From Methylotetracoccus sp. (GTDB lineage: Bacteria > Pseudomonadota > Gammaproteobacteria > Methylococcales > Methylococcaceae): DNA of 6,009 bases. The position numbers were made by a program, and so were the translations under genes. The notes under the pieces were generated by a model. The model was not told the DNA's origin. It was given only the letters and a program-made list of their open reading frames with translations, and did not search any database. The DNA lies in the NCBI GenBank assembly GCA_025458755.1, contig JALORT010000151.1, positions 1 through 6,009 of the forward strand, written 5' to 3'. Shown in pieces: positions 1 to 6,009 of this stretch; position 1 is the stretch's first letter, and each line of letters starts with the position of its first letter.

Positions 1-1
1 T

Positions 2-583
2 GAGGTCTATGTACCTGAAAATGTAGCAGGAGGATACGGTCAGATCACGATGGTTACCTACGAGGGTGAACAGGGGCTTCTGCCTTCGATTTTCTTCGGC
101 GGTACCGACCCGATTACCGCTCAGACCATCATGATTACTAATTTTAACGGTGGCGGCGCGACGCAGTCTACATGGGGAGGGGTTGTCACCTTCGGTCCAC
201 CCTCAGTTCCGTTTGACGGCACTGCAGCCATGCTCGGCCTTACCGGTTCGGGATGGGCGTGGACATGGTCACAGAACTGGGACAACAACTGCAGGCCTCC
301 TCTGGCCAATCCCGGGAATTATGTCCTCAAGATTGACATTTGCATAACAACTCCCGCTCCGGGTGTCGAGGCAGGTATATGCCTGAAGGGATGGTCAACT
401 GCACCATACCTTGGCAATATCTTTCAGACATCCACAGGTGGCAATTGGGTCACAATGACCTTCGACGTGCTGACAGCAGGTATGTCAATTGACGGAACCG
501 GGGACTGGGGTATCTGGATCAATGGTTCTGCATATGATCTCAGAGGAGTAATGATTGATAATTTGCGTTTTGACCCAAAATGA
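2..583 (+). CDS. C-terminal part of a SusE/SusF- or SGBP-B-like surface glycan-binding protein (5' end outside window)
   Basis: The reading frame is open from base 2 to the TGA at 581-583, giving 193 visible residues. The first Met (base 50) lies inside the open frame, so the gene almost certainly begins upstream. The first ~33 residues look like the end of an Ig-like IPT/TIG domain (VTYEGEQ, then IFFGG). The remaining ~160 residues resemble the C-terminal glycan-binding beta-sandwich of Bacteroidetes SGBP-B proteins: ITNFNGGG followed by STWGGV, a Trp cluster GWAWTWSQNW, a YVLKIDICI strand, GNWVTMTFDV, and the terminal IDNLRFDPK strand. Nine Trp residues suit carbohydrate stacking. In that family the protein is an outer-membrane lipoprotein that captures polysaccharide at the cell surface beside a SusC/SusD pair; the lipoprotein signal would be outside the window. 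Composition and codon use differ from everything right of ~719. The family call is from pattern memory; another secreted beta-sandwich protein of Bacteroidetes is possible. Confidence 0.62.
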   Translation, partial: EVYVPENVAGGYGQITMVTYEGEQGLLPSIFFGGTDPITAQTIMITNFNGGGATQSTWGGVVTFGPPSVPFDGTAAMLGLTGSGWAWTWSQNWDNNCRPPLANPGNYVLKIDICITTPAPGVEAGICLKGWSTAPYLGNIFQTSTGGNWVTMTFDVLTAGMSIDGTGDWGIWINGSAYDLRGVMIDNLRFDPK

Positions 584-615
584 GGTAGATTGACAGGATC
601 AACCTTTTAATCAGA

Positions 616-666
616 ACAAAGGGTATCTCGGGATATAACCATAATTGAGATACCCTTTGTATTTTT
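616..666 (+). terminator. Rho-independent-type terminator after the glycan-binding gene
   Basis: A perfect 14-bp inverted repeat (acaaagggtatctc at 616-629, its complement at 647-660) encloses a 17-base loop and is followed by a five-T run at 662-666. It starts 33 bases after the TGA of the plus-strand gene. The A-rich 5' flank and T-rich 3' flank suggest it could also act on the opposite strand, where it would sit just past the holA stop codon. The stem is AU-richer than typical GC-rich gammaproteobacterial terminators, in keeping with the left-hand DNA. Confidence 0.8.
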
Positions 667-670
667 ACAT

Positions 671-1672
671 TTAACTGACTGTATTGAAAGAATGGCTCGC
701 ACAATAATATTCGCAATTTCCCTGTTGCTGTCCCTTGATGATGCGGTCCGCCCGCGCGCAGATTAGCAGAGCATCCTGCCATCCGCGGACTTCGACCCGC
801 CGCAGTGCCTCGGTCAAGGCATTACGGCGGCTTTCCCAGATTTTCTGGCGCATCAGGACCGCGGCGGGGGATTCGCCCTTGGCGACGTGAAAGGCGGCGG
901 TGGCCAACTGCCGGGCGTCCCGCGCTAAAGCCCACAACACAATCGCCGGAGCTACACCCTCGCTTTTCAGACCCTCCAAGATCCGCTGCGCTCGAGCGAA
1001 CCGATCGGCCAGCACGGCATCCACCAAGTCGAACACATCGTAGCGAGCCGCGTCAGCTACGGCAGTGGCGATCTGGCCGTCCTCGATCCGGCCTTCACCG
1101 CAGAGCACCGCCAGTTTTTCGATTTCCTGCGCCGCCGCCAACAGGTTCCCTTCCACTCGCGCGGCCAGCAGGCGGAGTCCCGACTGGTCTGCCAAGAGTC
1201 CCTTGGCAGTCATCCGGCGATCCAGCCACTGCAGCAGCGCGTTGCCCTCCAGCGGGCGGACCTGCAACACCACCCCCCGCTGTTCAACCGCGCGAAACCA
1301 GGCCTTTTTGTGATCCTCAGCCGCAAGCTTGCCCGCAGTCAGCAGAAGGAGGCAGTCCGGAGACGGGCGCTCCAGGTATTCCGCTACCCACTCGGCGCCC
1401 TCACGGTCCGGTTTCTCAGGAAAACGCACATCCAGCAGGCGCTTGTCGCCAAACAGGGAAAGAGTGTCCGCGGATTCGCGCAACCCGCCCCAGGTAAATC
1501 CCGTCTGGACGAAGTACAGTTCCCACTCGATGAAGCCCGCAAGGCGCGCGGCTTGGCGGATGGCATCACCGGCTTCCGCGGACTGCAGCGGTTCATCACC
1601 GAAAACGAGGTAAACCGGGGCCAGCCCTTTGCGCAAGGCAACATTCAAATCGCTCGGCGAAGCGAGTTTCAC
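671..1672 (-). CDS. holA: DNA polymerase III subunit delta, with C-terminal tail replaced at the join
   Basis: HolA is the delta subunit of the clamp loader; it opens the beta sliding clamp as part of the gamma/tau complex. The start is a GTG at 1670-1672 overlapping the lptE stop (GTGA). It gives the family-typical N-terminus MKLASPSDL, then GLAPVYLVFGDEPLQ at residues 16-30. Further landmarks are SLFGDKRLLDVRFPE (around residues 70-85), AWFRAVEQRG, EGNLLAAAQEIEKL, and the C-terminal collar-type region with IWESRRNALTEALRRV and ADRIIKGQ. As usual for delta, the AAA+-like fold has no P-loop. The ORF is 333 residues against about 340 in E. coli, but only residues 1-319 look native. Residues 320-333 (CEYYCASHSFNTVS) come from the AT-rich DNA, replacing the roughly 10-20 residues that normally close the last helix. 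No strong Shine-Dalgarno precedes the GTG, so translation is probably coupled to lptE. Whether the source organism has a broken holA or this is an assembly artefact is undecided; I favour artefact. Confidence 0.9.
   Translation of the reverse strand: MKLASPSDLNVALRKGLAPVYLVFGDEPLQSAEAGDAIRQAARLAGFIEWELYFVQTGFTWGGLRESADTLSLFGDKRLLDVRFPEKPDREGAEWVAEYLERPSPDCLLLLTAGKLAAEDHKKAWFRAVEQRGVVLQVRPLEGNALLQWLDRRMTAKGLLADQSGLRLLAARVEGNLLAAAQEIEKLAVLCGEGRIEDGQIATAVADAARYDVFDLVDAVLADRFARAQRILEGLKSEGVAPAIVLWALARDARQLATAAFHVAKGESPAAVLMRQKIWESRRNALTEALRRVEVRGWQDALLICARADRIIKGQQQGNCEYYCASHSFNTVS
705..725. other. Sequence discontinuity: Bacteroidetes-like DNA joined to gammaproteobacterial DNA
   Basis: To the left (661-717) the sequence is strongly AT-rich and encodes nothing recognisable. 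From about 719 rightward it is GC-rich and encodes HolA in good codon context. The last HolA family-like residues (IKGQQQGN) are encoded at 716-739, and the next codons (CEYYCASH...) have no similarity to a HolA C-terminus. No transposase, terminal inverted repeat, integrase or tRNA attachment site is visible at the join. The exact breakpoint is uncertain by roughly ten bases. An assembly chimera is the simplest reading; a real recombination joint cannot be excluded from sequence alone. Confidence 0.75.
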
Positions 1673-2184
1673 GTCTTGGCGAGAGAGGCGTCCTTCACGG
1701 CATAACGCAGCCGCAGCAGCAACGCTTGGGCCGCTTCTTGTTCCATTTCCGTGCGGAGCTGGCTTTCCTGCTCGCCTTGACCCAGTGCGAACCGGAGATC
1801 TACGAAATATTGCCTGGTAATCTCGAGCTCTTGGCGCGGGATCAACACCTCGCCTTTCGGCGTGACCGCCTCATAGTCGATCCGGTAGATCAGATCGAAC
1901 GCATTGGCTTTACCCGCCCTGCTGAGTGAGATCTGACGCCGTTCATGCAGGGATCGGAGCACATGCAGCACGCTTCCTGCCTCGTTGCGGTCGTTGGTCA
2001 CCCGCCCGCCGGCGAAGCCGAGCAACTCCGTCAGCTGCTGACTGAAAGGCTGACCTCGATCCACTCCCTCCAGGTAAACCACTTTCGCCCGTTCCGGCAA
2101 CTCGACCTGACCGCGCAGATGAAAGCCGCACCCGCAAAGGGTCAACACTATGAGCGCGAGCATCGCTCGCTTGGAGAAACGCAC
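1669..2184 (-). CDS. lptE: LPS-assembly lipoprotein LptE
   Basis: LptE is an outer-membrane lipoprotein that plugs the LptD barrel and helps deliver lipopolysaccharide to the cell surface. From the GTG at 2182-2184 the protein is 171 residues. It has a short basic n-region (MRFSKR), a hydrophobic core (MLALIVLTL) and the lipobox LCGC. The lipidated Cys is residue 19, directly followed by the family signature GFHLRG. The rest matches LptE: an early YLEG strand, a polar middle (LHERRQISLS), YRIDYEAVTPKGEVLIP, and a C-terminal helix (EMEQEAAQALLLRLRYAV). A longer reading from a TTG at 2200-2202 overlaps the leuS stop as TTGA and adds six residues. The GTG is preferred because GGAGG lies 8 bases upstream and the signal peptide is then of normal size. 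The gene sits between leuS and holA, the usual gammaproteobacterial order, and its stop overlaps the holA start by 4 bases. Confidence 0.93.
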   Translation of the reverse strand: MRFSKRAMLALIVLTLCGCGFHLRGQVELPERAKVVYLEGVDRGQPFSQQLTELLGFAGGRVTNDRNEAGSVLHVLRSLHERRQISLSRAGKANAFDLIYRIDYEAVTPKGEVLIPRQELEITRQYFVDLRFALGQGEQESQLRTEMEQEAAQALLLRLRYAVKDASLAKT

Positions 2185-2192
2185 GATAAAGA

Positions 2193-2197
2193 CCTCC
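2193..2197 (-). promoter_or_regulatory. Shine-Dalgarno that decides the lptE start
   Basis: Read on the minus strand this is GGAGG, beginning two bases after the leuS TGA and ending 8 bases before the GTG at 2184. It lies downstream of the alternative TTG start and so cannot serve it. This supports GTG initiation and an independent ribosome site for lptE within the leuS-lptE-holA transcript. Confidence 0.75.
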
Positions 2198-2198
2198 G

Positions 2199-4649
2199 TC
2201 AAACGACGATGTTGACCAGCTTGTTCGGTACGATGATGACTTTCTTCACCACTCGACTGTCGGTGTGGCGCTGCACGGTCGCATCGGCCAGCGCCGCGGC
2301 TTCGATCTGCGCGCGGCCCGCATCAACCGGCACCACGATCTTGCTGCGCAGCTTGCCATTAACTTGTATCACCAATTCCAGCGACTGTTGGACCAGCGCC
2401 GACTCATCGACGCCGGGCCACGCCGCGGTCGCTACCGTTTCATGATGCCCTAATTCCTGCCACAGGCGGTGACAGATGTGAGGAACCATCGGCGCTAACA
2501 TCAACACCACCAACTCCAGCGCTTCTTGCCGCACCGCCCTCCCCTGCGGACTCGCATCATCGAATTTCGCCAAGGCATTCAGCAACTCCATGTTGGCGGC
2601 GATCGCCGTGTTGAACGTGTAGCGCCGGCTCATATCGTCGCTGACCTTGCGCAGCGTCTCGTGAACCTGACGCCGAAGTTCTTGTTGGGCCTCGCTCAAC
2701 TGCGCCGTCCGCAACTGGGGCGCAGGGCCGGCATTGATGTGAGCGGCCACCTGTTTCCACAGGCGTCGCAGAAAACGGGAGGCTCCCTCTACGGCGCTGT
2801 CCGACCACTCCAGCGACTGCTCCGGCGGTGCGGCAAACATGATGAAGAGCCGGACGGTATCGGCGCCATACTTTTCGATCAGTTCCTGCGGATCGACTGT
2901 GTTACCCTTGGACTTCGACATCTTGCTGCCGTCCTTCAACACCATACCCTGGGTCAGTAGCCGGGTGAAAGGCTCGTCCGAAGTCACCAGCCCCGCGTCC
3001 CGCAGCAGCTTGTGGTAGAAGCGCGAATACAGCAGATGCAGGATCGCATGTTCGATCCCACCAATATACTGATCGACCGGAAGCCAGTAGCTCGCCCGCT
3101 CATCGAGCATCGCTGAAGCATTGCCGGGACAAGTATACCGGGCGAAGTACCAGGAAGATTCCATGAACGTATCGAAAGTGTCCGTTTCCCTCCGCGCTTC
3201 CCGGCCGCAACCGGGACACGACACGCGCACGAACGACTCCAACCGCGCCAGCGGAGAACCCGACCCCTCGAGCTCGGCTTCCTGCGGCAGCAACACCGGC
3301 AGTTCATCGTCCGGAACCGGCACCGTCCCGCAGTCCGCGCAATAAATCACTGGAATCGGCGCCCCCCAGTAGCGCTGGCGGGAGACCCCCCAATCGCGCA
3401 GACGGTAATTGACCTGGCGACATCCGCTCCCGAGCGCCTCCAGGCGATCGGCAATGGCATCGAAGGCCTGTTCGGAGGACAACCCGTCGAACTCGCCGGA
3501 GTTCGCCAGCACGCCGCGCTCGACGAACGCCGACGCCTCGAGATCGACCTCGTTGCCGTCGCGCGGAAAAATCACCGGTTTGATCGGCAAGCCATAGTGC
3601 TTCGCAAAATCGTAATCCCGCTGATCGTGCGCCGGTACCGACATGACCGCACCGGTTCCGTAGCTCATCAGCACGAAATTGGCGATCCAGACCGGCACCG
3701 ACTCACCGGTGATCGGATGAACTGCGGAGAACCCGGAGTCGACGCCCCGCTTCTCCATCGTTTCCAGCGCCGCTTCCGAGGACTGGGTCTGCAGGCAGGC
3801 TTCGACGAAAGGTGCCAAAGCTGGCCGCAACTCCACCGCCCGACGGGCCAGCGGGTGCTCCGCCGCCACGGCGACATAGGTGACCCCCATCAGGGTATCA
3901 GGCCGCGTCGTGAAGACCCGGAGCGGTTCGACCATGCCCTCGACGACGAACTCGAGTTCGACGCCCAGCGACCGGCCAATCCAGTTCTGCTGCATTACCC
4001 GCACTTGTTCGGGCCATCCGGGCAGCGATTCCAAATCGCTCAGCAGTTCGTCGGCGTAGGCCGTGATCTTCATGAACCACTGGGAGATTTCCCGGCGGAC
4101 GACCGGCGTGTCGCAGCGCCAGCAGCACCCCTCGATGACCTGTTCATTAGCCAGCACCGTCTGATCATTCGGGCACCAGTTGACCGGCGAGGTTTTCTTG
4201 TAGACCAGATCCTTTTCGAGCAGTCGCAGGAAGAACCACTGCTCCCACCGGTAGTAATCCGGATCGCAGGTCGCCAGTTCGCGCGTCCAGTCATAGCCGA
4301 AACCCAGACGTTTCAGCTGATCCCGCATGTAGTCGATATTCTCGTAGGTCCACCCGGCCGGATGGACCCCTTGCTGCATCGCTGCGTTCTCCGCCGGCAA
4401 ACCGAAGGCATCCCACCCCATCGGCTGCAGCACATTCTTGCCCAGCATCCGCTGGAAACGGCTGATCACATCACCGATCGTGTAGTTCCGTACATGGCCC
4501 ATGTGCAGACGACCGCTCGGATACGGAAACATCGAGAGGCAGTAGTACTTGTCCCGCGCCGGGTCTTCCGTCGCGCGGAAAATTCCCTGCTGCTCCCAGG
4601 CTTGTTGCGCCGCGGTCTCGATGTCTTGCGGTTTGTATACTTCGTCCAT
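2199..4649 (-). CDS. leuS: Leucyl-tRNA synthetase
   Basis: This cytoplasmic class Ia synthetase charges tRNA-Leu with leucine using ATP and removes mischarged amino acids. All 816 residues are present, against 860 in E. coli. The ATG-started N-terminus ([11 protein letters not shown]) aligns with the family. The HIGH-type motif is HMGH at 49-52 in [12 protein letters not shown] zinc-type cysteine set occurs at C159, C176 and C179. The CP1 editing domain has the threonine-rich TTRPDT at 247-252 and D345 in HDQRDYD, matching the E. coli residue numbers I recall, so post-transfer editing should be intact. A second cysteine set, CADC (437-440) and CPGC (478-481), resembles a zinc module in other bacterial LeuRS that I recall as missing from the E. 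coli enzyme. KMSKS is at 576-580. The anticodon-binding domain and the C-terminal domain ([12 protein letters not shown], ending NKLVNIVV) complete the enzyme. AGGA directly abuts the ATG, an unusually short ribosome-site spacing. It is the first gene of the leuS-lptE-holA operon. Confidence 0.98.
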   Translation of the reverse strand: MDEVYKPQDIETAAQQAWEQQGIFRATEDPARDKYYCLSMFPYPSGRLHMGHVRNYTIGDVISRFQRMLGKNVLQPMGWDAFGLPAENAAMQQGVHPAGWTYENIDYMRDQLKRLGFGYDWTRELATCDPDYYRWEQWFFLRLLEKDLVYKKTSPVNWCPNDQTVLANEQVIEGCCWRCDTPVVRREISQWFMKITAYADELLSDLESLPGWPEQVRVMQQNWIGRSLGVELEFVVEGMVEPLRVFTTRPDTLMGVTYVAVAAEHPLARRAVELRPALAPFVEACLQTQSSEAALETMEKRGVDSGFSAVHPITGESVPVWIANFVLMSYGTGAVMSVPAHDQRDYDFAKHYGLPIKPVIFPRDGNEVDLEASAFVERGVLANSGEFDGLSSEQAFDAIADRLEALGSGCRQVNYRLRDWGVSRQRYWGAPIPVIYCADCGTVPVPDDELPVLLPQEAELEGSGSPLARLESFVRVSCPGCGREARRETDTFDTFMESSWYFARYTCPGNASAMLDERASYWLPVDQYIGGIEHAILHLLYSRFYHKLLRDAGLVTSDEPFTRLLTQGMVLKDGSKMSKSKGNTVDPQELIEKYGADTVRLFIMFAAPPEQSLEWSDSAVEGASRFLRRLWKQVAAHINAGPAPQLRTAQLSEAQQELRRQVHETLRKVSDDMSRRYTFNTAIAANMELLNALAKFDDASPQGRAVRQEALELVVLMLAPMVPHICHRLWQELGHHETVATAAWPGVDESALVQQSLELVIQVNGKLRSKIVVPVDAGRAQIEAAALADATVQRHTDSRVVKKVIIVPNKLVNIVV

Positions 4650-4676
4650 TCCTGCGGGTTCGATCGGTGCCGAAAA

Positions 4677-4692
4677 CCGGTTAGAATACCGG
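4677..4692. repeat. Inverted repeat CCGGT-N6-ACCGG over the candidate -10 boxes
   Basis: CCGGT at 4677-4681 and ACCGG at 4688-4692 flank six bases (TAGAAT). Those six bases overlap the candidate -10 elements of both the leuS promoter and a weak plus-strand promoter. The geometry would suit an operator or a small cruciform between divergent genes. Short repeats occur by chance in GC-rich DNA, so a function is only suggested by position. Confidence 0.35.
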
Positions 4693-4711
4693 ACGCTCCA
4701 GCAAATCTGAA
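4683..4711 (-). promoter_or_regulatory. Candidate sigma-70 promoter for the leuS operon
   Basis: On the minus strand TTCAGA (4711-4706, -35 position, 3 of 6 consensus bases) is followed after exactly 17 bases by TATTCT (4688-4683, -10 position, 4 of 6). Transcription would start near 4676, leaving a leader of about 27 bases before the leuS ATG. The boxes are imperfect and this is a by-eye call. Nothing convincing was found for the plus-strand gene: TAGAAT at 4682-4687 is a possible -10, but its -35 region is poor. Confidence 0.35.
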
Positions 4712-4722
4712 GCTGATTCAGA
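4706..4722. repeat. Inverted repeat TCTGAA-N5-TTCAGA
   Basis: Two perfect 6-base arms (4706-4711 and 4717-4722) surround GCTGA. The left arm coincides with the candidate -35 box of leuS. It could be a repressor or activator site, but no known consensus was recognised. Confidence 0.35.
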
Positions 4723-4732
4723 GATCGCGGCT

Positions 4733-4744
4733 CGCATCGATGCG
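4733..4744. repeat. 12-bp perfect palindrome CGCATCGATGCG
   Basis: A fully self-complementary 12-mer lies 44 bases upstream of the ParA-like gene start, on its probable transcript or promoter. It contains a ClaI-type ATCGAT core. A protein-binding site is possible; no specific regulator can be named. Confidence 0.35.
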
Positions 4745-4788
4745 GCGCGCCAAGGTCGGCGAGTCACCACCTACTTTTCGAGGTCACC

Positions 4789-5583
4789 ATGCGCAGAGTG
4801 GTATTCAATCAAAAGGGCGGCGTCGGCAAATCGACCATCGTATGCAATCTCGCCGCTATCAGTGCCGCCGAAGGAAAGCGAACCCTCGTCGTCGATCTGG
4901 ATATACAAGGCAATTCGACCCATTACCTGCTCGGTCGAAAGGTCACCGATGCCGACGCGACGCTGGCCAATTTTTTCCGCCAGACGCTCAGCCTTAACAT
5001 CTTCGGCAACACCTCGGACAATCACCTGGAAGGCGCCCTCCATCGAACGCCGTACGAGAATCTCGACGTATTGCCTTCCCATCCGGAATTCGAACCTCTG
5101 CAAAGCCGGCTCGAACAACGTTACAAGATCTATAAACTGCGCGAAGCCTTGGAATCGCTGACTCAGTACGAAAGGATTTATATCGATACCCCGCCGGTCA
5201 TGAACTTTTTCAGCCGGTCTGCACTGATCGCCGCCGAGAGCTGTCTGATCCCGTTCGATTGCGACGCCTTCACCCGCGATGCGCTTTACAATCTCTTGGC
5301 CGTGCTCGCCGAGATCCGCTCCGATCACAACGCGGCCTTGGCGCTGGAAGGCATCGTGGTCAATCAGTTTCAGAGCCGGGCATCACTGCCGCAGCAACTG
5401 GTCAACGATCTGATCGCCGAAGGGCATCCGGTGCTGCAGAGCAAAATCTCGCCGTCGGTCAAAGTGCGCGAGTCGCACAACGAGTCTAAGCCGCTGATTC
5501 ACTACGCTCCGGACCACAAGCTCACCGCAGAGTTTCAAGCACTGCATCGGGAGATCGACGGCAACGGCGCGGTGACGGACTGA
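4789..5583 (+). CDS. Stand-alone ParA/MinD-superfamily ATPase
   Basis: ParA-type ATPases dimerise with ATP on DNA or membrane and position plasmids, chromosomes or protein complexes. The 264-residue protein starts at an ATG with GAGG five bases upstream (4780-4783). The deviant Walker A KGGVGKST (residues 9-16, signature lysine K9, P-loop K14) lies almost at the N-terminus, so the N-terminal DNA-binding extension of type Ia ParA is absent. The switch segment reads DLDIQGNST (36-44), with Ile39 where most relatives have Pro. Walker B is IYIDTPP (130-136). The C-terminal part (VRESHNESKPLIHYAP, then FQALHREI) is typical of Soj/ParA proteins. There is no MinD-type amphipathic C-terminal helix: the protein ends in a polar tail, DGNGAVTD. 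No parB lies immediately downstream, which argues against a standard chromosomal or plasmid partition locus. The cargo is unknown. The next gene encodes a membrane protein in the same direction. The superfamily is certain; the exact role is not recognised. Confidence 0.93.
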   Translation: MRRVVFNQKGGVGKSTIVCNLAAISAAEGKRTLVVDLDIQGNSTHYLLGRKVTDADATLANFFRQTLSLNIFGNTSDNHLEGALHRTPYENLDVLPSHPEFEPLQSRLEQRYKIYKLREALESLTQYERIYIDTPPVMNFFSRSALIAAESCLIPFDCDAFTRDALYNLLAVLAEIRSDHNAALALEGIVVNQFQSRASLPQQLVNDLIAEGHPVLQSKISPSVKVRESHNESKPLIHYAPDHKLTAEFQALHREIDGNGAVTD

Positions 5584-5777
5584 ACCGTCTGTCTCGGGCA
5601 CATTGTCGGCCATGGGTGGGCACATCAACGACCCCGCGCCCGCTCGACTGCGGAGTTGGCGTTTCTGAAGGACACGGCGTAAAGGCCCCGGCCGGGTCGA
5701 TGCCGCCGCATCATCCCGCCCGAAAGACGGCGAGACAGGTGACCTGATCCGATGGTGTCCAAACATCTCAAGGTTCC
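5584..5777 (+). other. 194-base gap without a gene, containing several potential stem-loops
   Basis: No convincing coding region is seen; the only ATG-started plus frame here (5612-5668) is 18 codons. The segment has complementary arms GGACAC (5670-5675) and GTGTCC (5755-5760) that could close a ~91-base domain. Inside are GATGC-CGCC-GCATC (5699-5712), CGCC and GGCG around CGAAAGAC (5717-5732), CAGGT-G-ACCTG (5736-5746), and the self-complementary CCCGGCCGGG (5687-5696). No T-run follows any of them, so a classical terminator between the two genes is not evident. The segment may be a structured 5' leader or intercistronic RNA for the next gene. It matches no riboswitch family I recognise. Confidence 0.35.
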
Positions 5778-6009
5778 GTGAAGCAGCTTCACCACTGGTT
5801 TTTCCATATCCTGCCGATCCGGCTCGTGCACACCGATGAAGAAGTGCACCTTTTGTCGATGGACGAGCTGCGCCTGGTCAGGCGAACGGAATACTGGGCG
5901 TTGGCGGCGGCGGTACTCATCGAATTCGTCGCTTACCTCGTCATCTTCCTGCCGATTTATCAATTTCCAGACTTTTTCGAATCGCGGGCGCTGCGGATCG
6001 GCGGTTCGT
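5778..6009 (+). CDS. N-terminal part of a membrane protein of unknown function (3' end outside window)
   Basis: The frame is closed by a TGA at 5745-5747 and has a single sensible start, GTG at 5778-5780, with AAGG four bases upstream (5770-5773). It then stays open to the window end, giving 77 visible residues. The first ~39 residues are amphipathic and mixed in charge (MKQLHHWFFHILPIRLV, then HTDEEVHLLSMDELRLV). They precede a hydrophobic stretch at about residues 40-61 (WALAAAVLIEFVAYLVIFLPIY) that should be a transmembrane segment. The opposite frame is also open here, but the plus frame has the ribosome site and the membrane-like pattern. The protein is not recognised. It follows the ParA-like ATPase in the same direction with no obvious terminator between, so co-transcription and a shared job are possible, though unproven. 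Confidence 0.68.
   Translation, partial: MKQLHHWFFHILPIRLVHTDEEVHLLSMDELRLVRRTEYWALAAAVLIEFVAYLVIFLPIYQFPDFFESRALRIGGS

Noticed and set aside
30..52. GGAGGA followed by ATG at 50, as a possible true gene start near the left edge
   Set aside because: The spacing (14 bases) is long, the frame is open upstream to the window edge, and the product would lack any signal peptide although the family is exported.
600..730. Insertion sequence or phage attachment site at the composition break
   Set aside because: There is no transposase or integrase fragment, no terminal inverted repeat, and no tRNA. The only inverted repeat is the terminator hairpin tied to the upstream gene.
805..1497. A 230-codon plus-strand frame opposite holA
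   Set aside because: It has low-complexity Pro/Arg/Ser composition with no recognisable domain, and the minus strand encodes HolA here.
4658..4682. GGTTCGATC, like a tRNA T-arm
   Set aside because: No acceptor stem, anticodon arm or 3' end fits around it, and it lies in the leuS leader.
3597..4997. A 466-codon open frame on the plus strand opposite leuS
   Set aside because: It is antisense to a clear LeuRS with all motifs, is rich in Arg, His and Pro as expected for a GC-rich shadow frame, and runs into the divergent region and the ParA-like gene in a different frame.
5670..5760. Cyclic-di-GMP-I (GEMM) riboswitch, suggested by a CGAAAG loop and a nearby CCGATGG
   Set aside because: The conserved ACGCAAAGCC stretch and the AAACC segment of that family are not present, so the resemblance is superficial.
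5625..5963. Minus-strand frame of 112 codons overlapping the right-edge membrane gene
   Set aside because: It has no membrane or domain pattern and a polar composition. The plus frame has a ribosome site, a sensible GTG start and a transmembrane segment.

Overview
The window joins two stretches of DNA that look like they come from different organisms. Positions 1 to about 716 are moderate-GC to AT-rich. They hold the 3' end of a tryptophan-rich protein resembling the outer-surface glycan-binding proteins (SGBP-B / IPT-TIG type) of Bacteroidetes polysaccharide-utilisation loci, followed by a perfect stem-loop terminator. From about 719 to 6009 the DNA is clearly GC-rich. It carries a typical gammaproteobacterial housekeeping block, so the main source is probably a gammaproteobacterium; a methanotroph-like or purple-sulfur-like lineage is possible, but that is only an impression.

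The block on the minus strand is leuS (leucyl-tRNA synthetase, complete), then lptE (LPS-assembly lipoprotein), then holA (DNA polymerase III delta subunit). The three genes are tightly packed: 14 bases separate leuS from the lptE start preferred here, and lptE and holA share a 4-base GTGA stop/start overlap, so they form one operon. holA is not intact. Its last recognisable family residues are encoded at about 716-718, and its final 14 codons read into the AT-rich DNA. nadD, which often follows holA in this lineage, is absent. The abrupt change of composition and gene type at that point is best explained by a chimeric metagenome assembly join. A real recombination or horizontal transfer is the less likely alternative.

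A 139-bp divergent intergenic region (4650-4788) separates leuS from a plus-strand gene pair. It has three short inverted repeats and a weak promoter candidate. The first plus-strand gene encodes a complete, small, stand-alone ParA/MinD-superfamily ATPase (264 aa) with no visible ParB partner. After a 194-base gap containing several short inverted repeats, a GTG-started gene begins; it encodes a membrane protein of unknown function and runs off the right edge. The ParA-like ATPase and the membrane protein may act together, but only their adjacency and shared orientation support that.

No tRNA, rRNA, CRISPR array, insertion sequence or phage gene was seen.
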